Shown: piece by piece, positions 44,798 through 53,163 of the stretch
Layout of the letters: the number at the start of each line of letters is the position of its first letter
Position numbering within the stretch: position 1 is the first letter of the stretch
From: Roseibium aggregatum IAM 12614
Lineage (GTDB): Bacteria > Pseudomonadota > Alphaproteobacteria > Rhizobiales > Stappiaceae
Direction of reading: 5' to 3'
DNA: 64,000 nt
Assembly: GCF_000168975.1 (NCBI RefSeq)
Contig: NZ_AAUW01000015.1
Coordinates: 1-64,000, forward strand
The notes under the pieces: model-generated
What the model was told of the DNA's origin: nothing
Seen by the model: only the letters and a program-made list of their open reading frames with translations
Database searches by the model: none
Position numbers and translations under genes: made by a program

Positions 44798-46072
44798 ATG
44801 ACTGACAAAACCATTTCAAAGACGCCGGGCCTGTCCAGGCGCTCCCTTCTGAAAGCAGGGTTCGCAGCGGGAGCCGTTGCAGGCACCGCAGGCGCTGCGC
44901 GCGCGGCAGGCGATCCGCTGATCACCGAGATACAGGACTGGAACCGCTATCTCGGCGACGGTGTCCAGGCGCGCCCGTATGGCGTGCCGTCGGAATTCGA
45001 GGCCCATGTGGTTCGCCGCGACGTGGAGTGGCTGACGGCCTCCACCGAAAGTTCGGTGAACTTCACTCCGCTGCACGAGCTGGACGGCATCATCACGCCC
45101 AACGGCCTGTGTTTCGAGCGCCACCACGGCGGCATCGCCGACATCAACCCGGCCGATCACCGGCTGATGATCAACGGCCTTGTCGACACGCCGCTGGTCT
45201 TCACAATGGAAGACCTGAAGCGCTTCCCGCGGGAGAACCGGGTCTACTTCCTGGAATGCGCCGCCAACTCCGGCATGGAGTGGCGCGGCTCCCAGCTCAA
45301 CGGCTGTCAGTACACCCACGGCATGGTCCATTGCGTGATGTATACCGGCGTGCCGCTGAAGCTGATCCTGGAAGAGGCAGGTCTGAAAACCAACGGCAAA
45401 TGGGTGATGCCTGAAGGCGCCGATGCTTCGGCCATGACCCGCTCCATCCCGATAGAAAAGGCCCTCGACGACTGTCTGGTCGCCTTCAAGATGAACGGTG
45501 AGGCCCTGCGCCCCGAACAGGGCTATCCGCTGCGCCTGGTCGTGCCCGGCTGGGAAGGCAACATGTGGGTGAAATGGCTGCGCCGGATCGAAGTGGGGGA
45601 CGAACCCTGGCACCAGCGCGAGGAGACGTCAAAATACACGGACCTTCTGGAGAACGGCAAGGCCCGCCGCTTCACCTGGGTGATGGATCCGAAATCCGTC
45701 ATCACCTCGCCGAGCCCGCAGGCCCCGATCAGCCATGGCAAGGGGCCGATGGTCATCTCTGGCGTCGCCTGGTCCGGTAACGGACGGATCAAACGGGTCG
45801 ATGTATCGCTTGATGGTGGCCGTAACTGGAAGACAGCCCGTCTGGACGGCCCGAGCCTGTCCAAGGCCATGCACCGCTTCTACCTCGACATCGACTGGGA
45901 CGGTTCGGACATGCTGCTCCAGTCCCGCGCGATGGACGAGCACGGCTTCTTCCAGCCGACCAAGAACGAGCTGCGTGCCGCCCGCGGCGAAAACTCGATC
46001 TACCACAACAACGGCATCCAGACGTGGCATGTCAAAGCAGACGGAATGGTGGAAAATGTCGAAGTTTCTTAA
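44798..46072 (+). CDS. soxC: Sulfane dehydrogenase subunit SoxC (molybdopterin)
   Basis: 424 aa. Twin-arginine leader (LSRRSLLKAGFAAGAVAG). The sulfite-oxidase-family fold shows FERHHGGIADINPADHRLMI, YFLECAANSGMEW with the Mo-ligand Cys, VVPGWEGNMWVKWLRRIEV, and the C-terminal SPSPQAPISHGKGPMVISGVAWSGNG. With SoxD it oxidises the sulfane sulfur on SoxY, giving complete oxidation to sulfate. Overlaps soxD by 17 bp. Confidence 0.95.
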   Translation: MTDKTISKTPGLSRRSLLKAGFAAGAVAGTAGAARAAGDPLITEIQDWNRYLGDGVQARPYGVPSEFEAHVVRRDVEWLTASTESSVNFTPLHELDGIITPNGLCFERHHGGIADINPADHRLMINGLVDTPLVFTMEDLKRFPRENRVYFLECAANSGMEWRGSQLNGCQYTHGMVHCVMYTGVPLKLILEEAGLKTNGKWVMPEGADASAMTRSIPIEKALDDCLVAFKMNGEALRPEQGYPLRLVVPGWEGNMWVKWLRRIEVGDEPWHQREETSKYTDLLENGKARRFTWVMDPKSVITSPSPQAPISHGKGPMVISGVAWSGNGRIKRVDVSLDGGRNWKTARLDGPSLSKAMHRFYLDIDWDGSDMLLQSRAMDEHGFFQPTKNELRAARGENSIYHNNGIQTWHVKADGMVENVEVS

Positions 46073-47177
46073 AGCCCTCAGCCTTGGAACCCTGATCGCC
46101 ACCCTGCCCCTGCTTGCCGCGACGGCCCATGCGGGTGATGCCGAAAAGGGCGAAAAGGTCTTCAAGAAATGCACTGCCTGCCACGCTGTGGGAGAAGGCG
46201 CAAAGAACAAGGTCGGTCCGGAACTCAACGAGGTTTTCGGCCGCACCGCTGGATCGCTCGAGGACTACAAATATTCCAAGGCGATGATCGATGCCGGCAG
46301 CGGCGGTCTCGTCTGGGACGAGACGACGCTGACGACCTATCTGACCAAGCCCAAGGACATGGTCAAGGGCACCAAGATGGCCTTTGCCGGTTTGAAGAAG
46401 CAGGAAGATCTGGAAAATGTGATCGCCTATCTGGCCACCTTCTCCAGCGCTGCGGCTCCAGCCGACCAGCAAAGCGCCGCAGAACCGGCTGCCGAAGAGA
46501 CCGAAACCGCCAGCGCCGACACAGCGGTGGAAGCCCCGGCCGTACCCGTGTCCGAAACCCGTGATGGCGGTGTCTTCGGTCTGGGCCGCGCTGCGACGGA
46601 AGACGAGGTCGCGGCCTGGGACATCGACATCCGCCCCGACGGCACCGGCCTGCCGGAAGGCTCCGGTACGGTCGCCGATGGCGAAGTGCTGTTCACCGAG
46701 AACTGCGCGGTCTGTCACGGCGACTTCGGTGAAGGCGTCGGCCGCTGGCCGGTTCTGGCGGGCGGTCAGGACACCTTGACCGAGGAACGCCCGGAAAAGA
46801 CCATCGGCTCCTACTGGCCGTATCTCTCCACGGTTTACGACTATGTCCGCCGCGCCATGCCATACGGCAACGCCCGGTCCCTGTCGGATGACGACGTCTA
46901 TGCGTTGACCGCCTACCTTCTCTATCTGAACGACCTCGTCGAGGACGAGGACTTCGAATTGTCGAAAGACAATTTCCAGGAGATCCGTCTTCCCAACGAG
47001 GAAAATTTCATAGCCGATGATCGTGCCGAGGAGCCGCATTATGCGGCCAAGGCCGAACCCTGCATGAGCGACTGCAAGGACAGCGCGGTCGAGATCACCA
47101 TGCGCGCCCGTATTCTCGACGTGACCCCGGGTTCCGTCGACGACGACGAGGCCTCGGGCATGGGAGGCGTCGACTGA
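46056..47177 (+). CDS. soxD: Sulfane dehydrogenase dihaem cytochrome SoxD
   Basis: 373 aa from the ATG at 46056, inside the soxC 3' end (GGTGGAAA upstream). Signal peptide ends near AHA-GDA. Two haem domains: KCTACHAVGEGAKNKVGPEL (about 40) with a distal Met at GTKMAFAG, and NCAVCHGDFGEGVGRWP (about 222). An Ala/Glu-rich linker (about 130-170) separates them. Electron acceptor subunit of SoxCD. Confidence 0.93.
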   Translation: MSKFLKALSLGTLIATLPLLAATAHAGDAEKGEKVFKKCTACHAVGEGAKNKVGPELNEVFGRTAGSLEDYKYSKAMIDAGSGGLVWDETTLTTYLTKPKDMVKGTKMAFAGLKKQEDLENVIAYLATFSSAAAPADQQSAAEPAAEETETASADTAVEAPAVPVSETRDGGVFGLGRAATEDEVAAWDIDIRPDGTGLPEGSGTVADGEVLFTENCAVCHGDFGEGVGRWPVLAGGQDTLTEERPEKTIGSYWPYLSTVYDYVRRAMPYGNARSLSDDDVYALTAYLLYLNDLVEDEDFELSKDNFQEIRLPNEENFIADDRAEEPHYAAKAEPCMSDCKDSAVEITMRARILDVTPGSVDDDEASGMGGVD

Positions 47178-47226
47178 CATCGTTTTGCGGCAGCGGCCCA
47201 TAAAAGAAAGGCCGCCCGCGCAAGGC

Positions 47227-47248
47227 CGCCGCAGGGTATCCTGCGGCG
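47227..47248 (+). other. Hairpin directly before the DsrE-like gene
   Basis: Perfect 9-bp stem CGCCGCAGG/CCTGCGGCG with a GTAT loop, followed at once by TTAGGAGGAGGAA and the start codon. It lacks a T-run, so it may protect the mRNA or modulate translation rather than terminate. Confidence 0.5.
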
Positions 47249-47264
47249 TTAGGAGGAGGAAACG

Positions 47265-47708
47265 ATGGGAATGTTTTCAAGACTGGCAGTGGCCGCTTCG
47301 GCCCTGCTGATGCTTGGCTCTGCCGTTTGGGCGGACGACGGCGTCCACAAGCTTGCCCTGCAAGTCAGCGATAATGATCCGCAGAAGATGAACACCGTTT
47401 TGAACGTCGCGTCCAATGTGGCCCGCCACTACTCTGAAATCGGCGAGGAAGCCGACATCAAGATCGTTGCCTTCAATGCGGGCCTGCACATGTTCCGGGC
47501 CGACACGTCTCCCGTTTCGGACCGCATGAAATCCTTTGTGCAAAGCATGCCGAATGTCTCCTTCGAGGCTTGCGACAACACCCGACAGGGCATGGCCAAG
47601 AAGGAAGGCAAGGACATTCCGCTGCTGGAAGGTGTCGAAATCGTCCCCGCCGGAGCTGTCACGCTGATGGAGCTGGACGAAGACGGCTACACCATTTTGC
47701 GTCCCTGA
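47265..47708 (+). CDS. Exported DsrE-like protein
   Basis: 147 aa. Signal peptide ends near VWA-DDG. The DsrE/YchN-like fold is suggested by KLALQVSDNDPQKMNTVLNVASNVARHY, IKIVAFNAGLHMFRADTSPVSDRM, and NVSFEACDNTRQGMAKKEG with a conserved Cys typical of sulfur-carrier DsrE proteins. It closes the sox operon and may handle periplasmic persulfide (inference). Confidence 0.8.
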   Translation: MGMFSRLAVAASALLMLGSAVWADDGVHKLALQVSDNDPQKMNTVLNVASNVARHYSEIGEEADIKIVAFNAGLHMFRADTSPVSDRMKSFVQSMPNVSFEACDNTRQGMAKKEGKDIPLLEGVEIVPAGAVTLMELDEDGYTILRP

Positions 47709-47721
47709 GCCTTGATAGGTT

Positions 47722-47760
47722 GCCGCGCGGACGGGTTCAGCGCCCGCGCGGCCTCATTCT
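47722..47760 (+). terminator. Probable terminator of the sox operon
   Basis: GCCGCGCGG (47722-47730) / CCGCGCGGC (47744-47752), followed by a weak CTCATTCT tail, 13 bp after the DsrE-like stop. Confidence 0.55.
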
Positions 47761-47900
47761 ATCCGGCACAAGGCCGCCGGACTGTCCAACCTCTCTCTCC
47801 GACGCGGCCGATTGTCTGTAGTGGCAAATCATGCGGCGCCAGGTGAGCCTGCGTCCGGTACCGGACGGACGTGCCTTCCCCTACCTTACAGCCTCGAGTG

Positions 47901-47925
47901 GGAACTTGCGGCTGTCCAAAGCGTT
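47901..47925 (+). promoter_or_regulatory. EcfG-type general stress promoter of the Crp/Fnr gene
   Basis: GGAAC (47901-47905), 16-bp spacer, CGTT (47922-47925); the start codon is 30 bp downstream. This is the alphaproteobacterial EcfG consensus and is one of eight such sites in the right part of the window. Confidence 0.7.
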
Positions 47926-47955
47926 TTGATCAATTGCAATGGAGAAGCCATTTCA

Positions 47956-48702
47956 ATGACCGAAACTGCCGCGTTTCAAACCAATTGCCGAACATGCCCC
48001 CTGCGACAGAAAACTGCGTTCCGGCCTCTGGAAGGGAAGGAACTGGACTTCATTTCGAATTTCAAAAGCGGTGAACTGACGGTCGAGGCCGGGGCGACGA
48101 TCGTTCAGGAAGAAAACAAGAGCCCTCATCTCTACACCATTCTGGAAGGCTGGGCCTTTCGTCACAAGACGCTAAACGACGGCCGTCGGCAGGTGTTGAA
48201 TTTCGCCCTGCCGGGCGACCTCGTCGGCATCCAGCTTGCTGTTCTGAAAGACATGCAGCACTCCGTCACGGCCCTCACCGACACCACCTTGTGTGTCTTT
48301 CAACGCGACAAGGTCTGGTCGATATTCAAGGACCATCCAGGCCTCGCCTTTGCGATGACATGGATTGCCGCGCGCGAGGAACAGATACTGGACGGGCACA
48401 TCATCAGCCTCGGCCAACGCACCGCGCTGGAGCGGCTCTCCTATCTCATCCTGCACCTTTACGACCGGGCGCAGGACGTTGGCTATGCCAGCAATCAGAT
48501 GCTTGATGCGCCCTTTTCCCAAAGCCATCTGTCAGATGCACTCGGCATCACCCCGGTGCATACAAGCCGGACACTGCGGAAACTTTTTGAAAGAGAGCTG
48601 ATCAGCTGGGAGAAAGACCGCATCCGCGTGCTGGACAGGGACGCCCTTGCGAAGCTCGCTTCTTACGAAGCCGTATTGGATGAACCGCGTCCGCTCATCT
48701 GA
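47956..48702 (+). CDS. Crp/Fnr-family transcriptional regulator
   Basis: 248 aa from the ATG at 47956 (GGAGAAG 8 nt upstream); a 48-residue upstream extension would include the promoter and is rejected. The cyclic-nucleotide-like sensor domain covers about 30-150 and the helix-turn-helix is PFSQSHLSDALGITPVHTSRTLRKL. The N-terminal NCRTCPLR Cys pair resembles some FNR-like proteins but lacks the full four-Cys cluster, so oxygen sensing is unlikely. An EcfG promoter precedes it, tying it to the stress regulon rather than to sox. Confidence 0.87.
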   Translation: MTETAAFQTNCRTCPLRQKTAFRPLEGKELDFISNFKSGELTVEAGATIVQEENKSPHLYTILEGWAFRHKTLNDGRRQVLNFALPGDLVGIQLAVLKDMQHSVTALTDTTLCVFQRDKVWSIFKDHPGLAFAMTWIAAREEQILDGHIISLGQRTALERLSYLILHLYDRAQDVGYASNQMLDAPFSQSHLSDALGITPVHTSRTLRKLFERELISWEKDRIRVLDRDALAKLASYEAVLDEPRPLI

Positions 48703-48732
48703 GCAGCCCGCCATATTCCCCACACCCTTGGC

Positions 48733-49113
48733 TCAGATCAGGGCATCGATCTGAGCCTTGGTATAAGGCTTGCTCAGGATGACGTGGCCTTCGAAATCTG
48801 TCGGCAGAGGGCCAAGATCGCTGTAGCCGCTGGCAAAGATGAACTTGGTCCCCTTTTCCAGAAGCTGCCTGGCGAAAGCCAGACTCGTATCGTCGCCGAT
48901 CTTCACATCCAGAATGACGAAGCTGAACAGGTGTGCTGCCAGTACCTCCGCCGCTTCCGCAAGACTTGCGAGCGTCTCGACCGGCGAGAACCCGAGCTCT
49001 TCCAGCATCATCTGCGTATCGAGCGCGATGATCGGATTGTCTTCGACAACCAGCGCAGCGCCGCGCTTTTCCGGCACGGTTTGATAAGTTTCCGTTGTCA
49101 CGAGGGTTCTCAT
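48733..49113 (-). CDS. Single-domain response regulator
   Basis: Receiver domain only, 126 aa from the ATG at 49113 (a start at 49170 would add 19 residues). It shows the acidic pair in LVVEDNPIIALD, the phospho-acceptor Asp in FVILDVKIGDD, and Lys in ILSKPYTKAQID. No output domain. In alphaproteobacteria such proteins often modulate HWE-kinase/PhyR signalling, and that system is about 5-8 kb away (inference). Confidence 0.85.
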   Translation of the reverse strand: MRTLVTTETYQTVPEKRGAALVVEDNPIIALDTQMMLEELGFSPVETLASLAEAAEVLAAHLFSFVILDVKIGDDTSLAFARQLLEKGTKFIFASGYSDLGPLPTDFEGHVILSKPYTKAQIDALI

Positions 49114-49280
49114 TGTCAGTTTGTTGACTGCCCGCAAGATGGCACGAAACAAGCCCCCCTGCATTAACATAAGTTATAAGTGCGCTTTATTTTCTACTTC
49201 GATCCCTGTCCATCTGGAAATTAATGGGCAGCGTGAAACCTTTTCTTAACTTGGGCGTTTACGGGGTGGAGGTAGACATT

Positions 49281-49586
49281 ATGTTCACGCTACGCAAACG
49301 AATTCCGACCAACGCCCCTGCTGCAATCGCCGTTGCTGCGCTTCTGGCATCTAGCCTGATTGTTGCAGAGCCGTTTTTCTCCAAACAGGCTGACGCGGAA
49401 ACCGCTCACAAGAGCGACACCGCCGTAGCAGCAGAAGTTGAACAGAAGGCTGCTCCCAAGGGCGACCTGAAGGTTGAACTGGCCGACGTCCACGGGCGCC
49501 CGACGCGCTGTGTGTCCGGCAACGGCGTAACCACCTGCACAGGTTGGCCCATTGCGCACGGAATGCTCGCGTACAATGAAAAGTAA
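49281..49586 (+). CDS. Small exported protein of unknown function
   Basis: 101 aa; GGAGGT at 49268-49273 sets the ATG at 49281. A hydrophobic segment (about 14-30) is followed by KQADAETA, a plausible signal-peptidase site. The mature part is short and charged, ending in RPTRCVSGNGVTTCTGWPIAHGML with two Cys that could form a disulfide. I do not recognise a family. It is followed by its own terminator. Confidence 0.7.
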   Translation: MFTLRKRIPTNAPAAIAVAALLASSLIVAEPFFSKQADAETAHKSDTAVAAEVEQKAAPKGDLKVELADVHGRPTRCVSGNGVTTCTGWPIAHGMLAYNEK

Positions 49587-49610
49587 AGAGTTCTTGAGAC
49601 AAGAGAATTG

Positions 49611-49645
49611 AAAAGCCGCCTCTTCCAGGCGGCTTTTGTTTTGTC
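49611..49645 (+). terminator. Rho-independent terminator
   Basis: AAAAGCCGCC / GGCGGCTTTT stem (49611-49637) with a 7-nt loop and a T-rich tail, 24 bp after the small exported protein. The rest of the gap to 49877 holds nothing I recognise. Confidence 0.85.
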
Positions 49646-49877
49646 TGCCTGCATTTCCGCGACAGAACAACTTGGTCTGGCATAGCCCTGGGTTTTGTCC
49701 CATTGAGAACCGACTAGCGAAGATCGAAGTTGCCTGCTTGGTAATCCCTGGACGCAGGCTTGAACCCCTCTCCGGAACTCGGCCCGGAGCGACACGATGC
49801 TTCACGCTGGGGCGTACCCCGGCGGGCAGCGGACTGGTTTCAGCCTTCTGCCGACAGGCAGAACACAGCCTTGCTTG

Positions 49878-51005
49878 TCAGGATTTGGATACGGTGTCGG
49901 AATGGGCGACCACGGACTGGCTCGCGTGTGCGGGGTCGTTCATAATCTCAAGCACCGTTCCCACGACAAGAAGCAAGGGGACGGCGACAAATCCGCCGAT
50001 CGGTCCCCACAACCAGATCCAGAAGGCGATCGCAAGAAAAACCAGGAAGGGGTTTAACGTCATCGTTCGCCCAAGAACGGTCGGGGTGACGAATTGCGCT
50101 TCGATCAGGTTGAGCGCCAGATACGTCAGCGGCGGCGTCAGGATCGCCAAGGGCGTGTTCCCGGTTGCCAGACCGACGGCGCTCATCAACAGCACCATGA
50201 TCGCAGGCCCGAGATAGACCACGTAATTCAATACACAGGCCATCATGCCCCACAACAAGGGGGATGGAACACCGAGAAGCCACATGGACAGGGCCACGGC
50301 TGCGCCGAGCCCGGCATTGATGAGGCTAATGGAGATGAGATAGGTGGACAAACGGGTTTCGATGGTGCGAAACGCGGTCACGATGCTCCGCCTCCCTTCA
50401 CCGTCGGACGAAAGCTGGAGCGCGGCCCGGCGTAAATGCGGGCCTGTGAGCAGGAAGAAATAGAAACTGGCCAGGAACAGGATGACCTGCGCCACGAAGG
50501 CCGGAGCAAAGTAGAAGACGCTTTCGACTGCGGAATTGTCTTCGACACTGACCTGCATGCCGCCTTTCTGGCCGACAGCATTGCGAAGGTCCTCCTGCAG
50601 GCTGGCGACTGAGGAAAAGAACCCCTGCCAACTGATCAACTGCGCCTGAAGCCGCGACCAGATGAGTGGCAGCCTGTCCAGCCAGTCGGAAAGCGGCACC
50701 ACGAAAGCGGCCCCGGCGGTCAGAATGAAGACAATAAAGAGCAACACCATCCCGCCTGCGGACAACCAGCCGGGAACGCCAAGGCGCGAGAGCCTTTCCA
50801 CCGGCGGCGCGAATATCGTGCCGACGACGATCGAAAGGCAAACGGGTGCGAAAATCACCTGGCCGATGTCCAGGGCAGCGGTCACCGCAATCACGCACAG
50901 GATAACAGCCGACACACGGACGATCGGATCCGATCCGAGGGTCTCGGATACTGTCGCGGCGGCACCCGTCTTGGTGGCGCTGTGCGACTCTGGCTGCGCT
51001 GTCAT
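49878..51005 (-). CDS. AI-2E family (PerM-type) membrane permease
   Basis: 375 aa with about eight hydrophobic segments, among them VSAVILCVIAVTAALDIGQVIFAPVCLSIVVG and the family stretch PSPLLWGMMACVLNYVVYLGPAIMVLL. The name comes from the AI-2 exporter TqsA, but most members export unknown solutes. The central loop (about 110-190) is periplasmic and Gln-rich. ATG at 51005 chosen over 51020. No EcfG box found upstream. Confidence 0.88.
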   Translation of the reverse strand: MTAQPESHSATKTGAAATVSETLGSDPIVRVSAVILCVIAVTAALDIGQVIFAPVCLSIVVGTIFAPPVERLSRLGVPGWLSAGGMVLLFIVFILTAGAAFVVPLSDWLDRLPLIWSRLQAQLISWQGFFSSVASLQEDLRNAVGQKGGMQVSVEDNSAVESVFYFAPAFVAQVILFLASFYFFLLTGPHLRRAALQLSSDGEGRRSIVTAFRTIETRLSTYLISISLINAGLGAAVALSMWLLGVPSPLLWGMMACVLNYVVYLGPAIMVLLMSAVGLATGNTPLAILTPPLTYLALNLIEAQFVTPTVLGRTMTLNPFLVFLAIAFWIWLWGPIGGFVAVPLLLVVGTVLEIMNDPAHASQSVVAHSDTVSKS

Positions 51006-51310
51006 CACTGTTAGCTCCAAAGGCCGGCGAGACGCGCGGCAGAGTGTTAGGGTGTGGGCCCATAAACGAAGATAAAATTGTTTGAGGCGGATTGCTCCTC
51101 GTCAAGGCGCGGAAGCGCAGGAAATGCGGCTCATTTCCAAGCTTTCGCAACGCTAATGAGAACCAATCCGGTCAAATCCGAAGAACATGAAAATCGCTTT
51201 TCAGCGTGTCGTCAGCGTGCCTGACCGGGCAGAAAACCCGCTCCGCGCACATTTCCTGACTCTGCTTCGCCATTTCTCACGCCATTTCGTCTTCTTTTAT
51301 GGGCCACGCC
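51006..51310. other. Gene-free stretch bounded by inverted copies of a dispersed repeat
   Basis: No credible gene. A 29-bp word at 51048-51076 (minus) recurs inverted at 51266-51314 (plus), so the interval has terminal inverted repeats about 267 bp apart, like a small non-autonomous element. The left copy lies in the permease leader, and the right copy runs into the stop codon of the neighbouring gene. Confidence 0.5.
51048..51076 (-). repeat. Dispersed repeat copy a
   Basis: On the minus strand TTTATCTTCGTTTATGGGCC then CACACCCTA; matches copies at 51266-51314 and 52807-52856. Confidence 0.55.
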
Positions 51311-51314
51311 CTAG
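51266..51314 (+). repeat. Dispersed repeat copy b
   Basis: TTCGCCATTTCTCACGCCAT then TTCGTCTTCTTTTATGGGCC and ACGCCCTAG; nearly identical to copy c (52807-52856) over its whole 49 bp. Confidence 0.6.
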
Positions 51315-51739
51315 TCGCGATCTTCGCCACCCAACGCCTGAGCTGCCAGCAAGGCCAGGCCACCCAGGGCGACGGTAACCATCAGGCCTTTGGATTTTGT
51401 GAGCTGTGGCAGAATGGAAACGGCAGCAGCCAGCGTAAGCCGTTGAGCGACCTGTGAATGCGCCTTGCGTTTGCGGTCCCTGTGCTTCAGGAAGCTCAGC
51501 ACCGCGACAAAAACCAATCCGGTAACCGCCATGATGACGGCAATCAGCAATGCCGCCACCGCAGGGCCGAATATCGGTGCAAGATAAGCGCCGACTGCCA
51601 CCACTCCGGCCACGTAAGCCGTTGCGAAACACACAGCCGCAATGCCACTCAACACGGCATTGCGCTTGGCACGGCGAACCATGCCGTTAAAGTCCCGCGA
51701 AACGGCTCCGAAAGCCATTGGAATGGCACGCAGGAACAT
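51311..51739 (-). CDS. Small membrane protein co-transcribed with the DUF883 gene (holin-like/phage-holin-superfamily type)
   Basis: 142 aa. Three hydrophobic segments: AVLSGIAAVCFATAYVAGVVAVGAYL, VAALLIAVIMAVTGLVFVAVLSFL and LMVTVALGGLALLAAQAL, separated by a basic RDRKRKAHSQ loop. Such proteins often sit behind ElaB/YqjD-type genes; a specific function is not known. The ATG overlaps the DUF883 stop by 1 nt (TGATG), so translation is coupled, and both fall under the EcfG box at 52210-52234. Confidence 0.72.
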   Translation of the reverse strand: MFLRAIPMAFGAVSRDFNGMVRRAKRNAVLSGIAAVCFATAYVAGVVAVGAYLAPIFGPAVAALLIAVIMAVTGLVFVAVLSFLKHRDRKRKAHSQVAQRLTLAAAVSILPQLTKSKGLMVTVALGGLALLAAQALGGEDRD

Positions 51740-52083
51740 CAGCGACGCACCAGCGCGGCGATCAGAAAGCCGATACCGGCGGCAATTCCGATGGACTGCA
51801 ACGGACGTTTGCGAACTTCCGCAACGAAGGCCCGTTCGTACTTCTGCAATTCGGCCGAAAGATCACTCAGGGCGTCCTGAGACATCTTGGTCAGATCCTC
51901 GCCGGCAGCAGCGGCCTTGGACTTGTACTCGTCCGTCTTGCCGGAGCCATACTTCTTCAGCGACCCGGCCAGAGCGGCGATATCACCACGAATGCGTTCG
52001 ATGTTTTCTTCGATTTCGCGGGCGCTCACGGTGTCATTGGCAGGATTGGAGGTCGTTGCCGTGGCAGTCTTAGCGGTTGCCAT
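51739..52083 (-). CDS. DUF883 (ElaB/YqjD-like) stress protein
   Basis: 114 aa. A helical, charged body (EIEENIERIRGDIAALAGSLKKYG) ends in a C-terminal membrane anchor PLQSIGIAAGIGFLIAALVRR, the YqjD/ElaB layout. Relatives bind ribosomes or the inner membrane in stationary phase (family knowledge). The ATG at 52083 has AGGAG 7 nt upstream; the adjacent ATG at 52086 is an alternative. Confidence 0.87.
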   Translation of the reverse strand: MATAKTATATTSNPANDTVSAREIEENIERIRGDIAALAGSLKKYGSGKTDEYKSKAAAAGEDLTKMSQDALSDLSAELQKYERAFVAEVRKRPLQSIGIAAGIGFLIAALVRR

Positions 52084-52209
52084 CATATCGCTCCTGTTCT
52101 CGATTGCGGGCAGTCCTGACGATGGACGGCGCGCATTGCGTAAATGGGATGAAGCCCGGAACCCGGGCGTATGATTACCGCGCCATTCAATTGCGCGGTC
52201 TGGGCTGTA

Positions 52210-52234
52210 AACGGCCCGGCAGTGATTTGGTTCC
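52210..52234 (-). promoter_or_regulatory. EcfG-type promoter of the DUF883 operon
   Basis: On the minus strand GGAAC (52234-52230), 16-bp spacer, CGTT (52213-52210); about 127 bp before the start codon. Confidence 0.72.
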
Positions 52235-52357
52235 AGACAAATCACAAGGAATTAATGCCTGGCCAGGGCGCGATCTCACCCGCAGACAGCGTCTATGAAC
52301 AAAAAGACCGGTCGAGATGAAAAAGGCCTCGTTTTCAGGCACTGAACCTGCCCGCCC

Positions 52358-52618
52358 CTACCCTCGCAGGGCTTCGATCAGCTCTGATTTGGACATCCTG
52401 GAGCGGCCATCAATTTCCAGCTCCTGCGCCCGTTCATAGAGCTCTTCCTTGGTCCAGGATTCGTAAGGCGAGGCCTTACCACCCTTGACGGAAGGAGACT
52501 GGCTGTCGTTGGCCTGGGCATTCGCAATTCTCGCCGACTTTTCCTTGCTGTAACCCTTGTCGCGCAAGGCGTCGTATGTGTCTTCATTCTTGATGCTGGA
52601 ACTGGATTTCGACGCCAT
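52358..52618 (-). CDS. Small SAP/Rho-N-like protein (DUF7218 type)
   Basis: 86 aa. The N-terminal NEDTYDALRDKGYSKEKSARIANAQAN is typical of stress-induced DUF7218 proteins. The C-terminal WTKEELYERAQELEIDGRSRMSKSELIEAL is a Rho N-terminal/SAP-like helix pair that in other proteins binds nucleic acid. Neighbours and a distal EcfG site suggest membership of the stress regulon. Confidence 0.82.
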   Translation of the reverse strand: MASKSSSSIKNEDTYDALRDKGYSKEKSARIANAQANDSQSPSVKGGKASPYESWTKEELYERAQELEIDGRSRMSKSELIEALRG

Positions 52619-52806
52619 CTCCGTCTCCTTTCAATAGCTTCCGGCACCACTCTGGTAATCCGTCTCCGTAGAGCGCGACCGGAAAAATTCGAGGTTCACC
52701 TGGATGCCTGCGACAGCGGGGCGGACATGTCGGATAGGTCCGAAGCGCGTAAAGGCCCCGCGCCGCCTGTCTTTTCACAATGTCGGCGCACCCTTCCTAA
52801 CGCGGT

Positions 52807-52856
52807 TTCGCCATTTCTCATGCCATTTCGTCTTCATTTATCAGCCCACACCCTAG
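52807..52856 (+). repeat. Dispersed repeat copy c
   Basis: TTCGCCATTTCTCATGCCAT then TTCGTCTTCATTTATCAGCC and CACACCCTAG; matches copy b at 51266 with few differences, and the outer part of copy a. Confidence 0.6.
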
Positions 52857-52860
52857 ACGT

Positions 52861-52886
52861 AACGCTGTTGTACGCGAGCAGGTTCC
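52861..52886 (-). promoter_or_regulatory. EcfG-type promoter with 17-bp spacer
   Basis: Minus strand GGAAC (52886-52882), N17, CGTT (52864-52861). It points to the DUF7218-type gene 243 bp downstream. The long leader and spacer make it less certain than the others. Confidence 0.5.
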
Positions 52887-53163
52887 AACATTGCTTTTCG
52901 ATAGGACAGACATTGGAAACGCAAGAAAGGCATAAGGCGCAAGAAACGCAGCCCCGCATCCACGAGACCGAGAAACGAATACAATTGCTTTTCTTGAAAG
53001 GATTTCAAAACATATTTTCCATCCGCGCAAAAAAAGGAATTTTTGTCAGAAACATGGAACCGACAGATGGTTGAAGACTTTTCTTACCGAAGACCGCGAG
53101 GCGCGCTCGTCAGCCAGAGAGCTCGACGAAGCAGCGCCAACAGACAGCAAGAAAGGAAGAACA

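Larger units (their letters stand above)
52619..53163. other. 545-bp intergenic region with repeat and stress promoter
   Basis: No convincing gene; a 115-codon frame at 52727-53074 overlaps the repeat and promoter. The stretch holds dispersed repeat copy c and a minus-strand EcfG-type site with a 17-bp spacer. The part before dps has a GGAAC at 53056 but no CGTT at the right distance. Confidence 0.6.

Noticed and set aside
47926-47933. TTGATCAA as an FNR-type box upstream of the Crp/Fnr gene
   Set aside because: FNR sites have four bases between TTGAT and ATCAA; here the halves touch, so it is only a short palindrome.
52727-53074. 115-codon frame before dps
   Set aside because: It crosses a dispersed repeat and a stress promoter and has no ribosome site; composition is unlike the neighbours.
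53056-53080. GGAAC upstream of dps as an EcfG promoter
   Set aside because: At 16 or 17 bp downstream the sequence is ACTT or CTTT, not CGTT.
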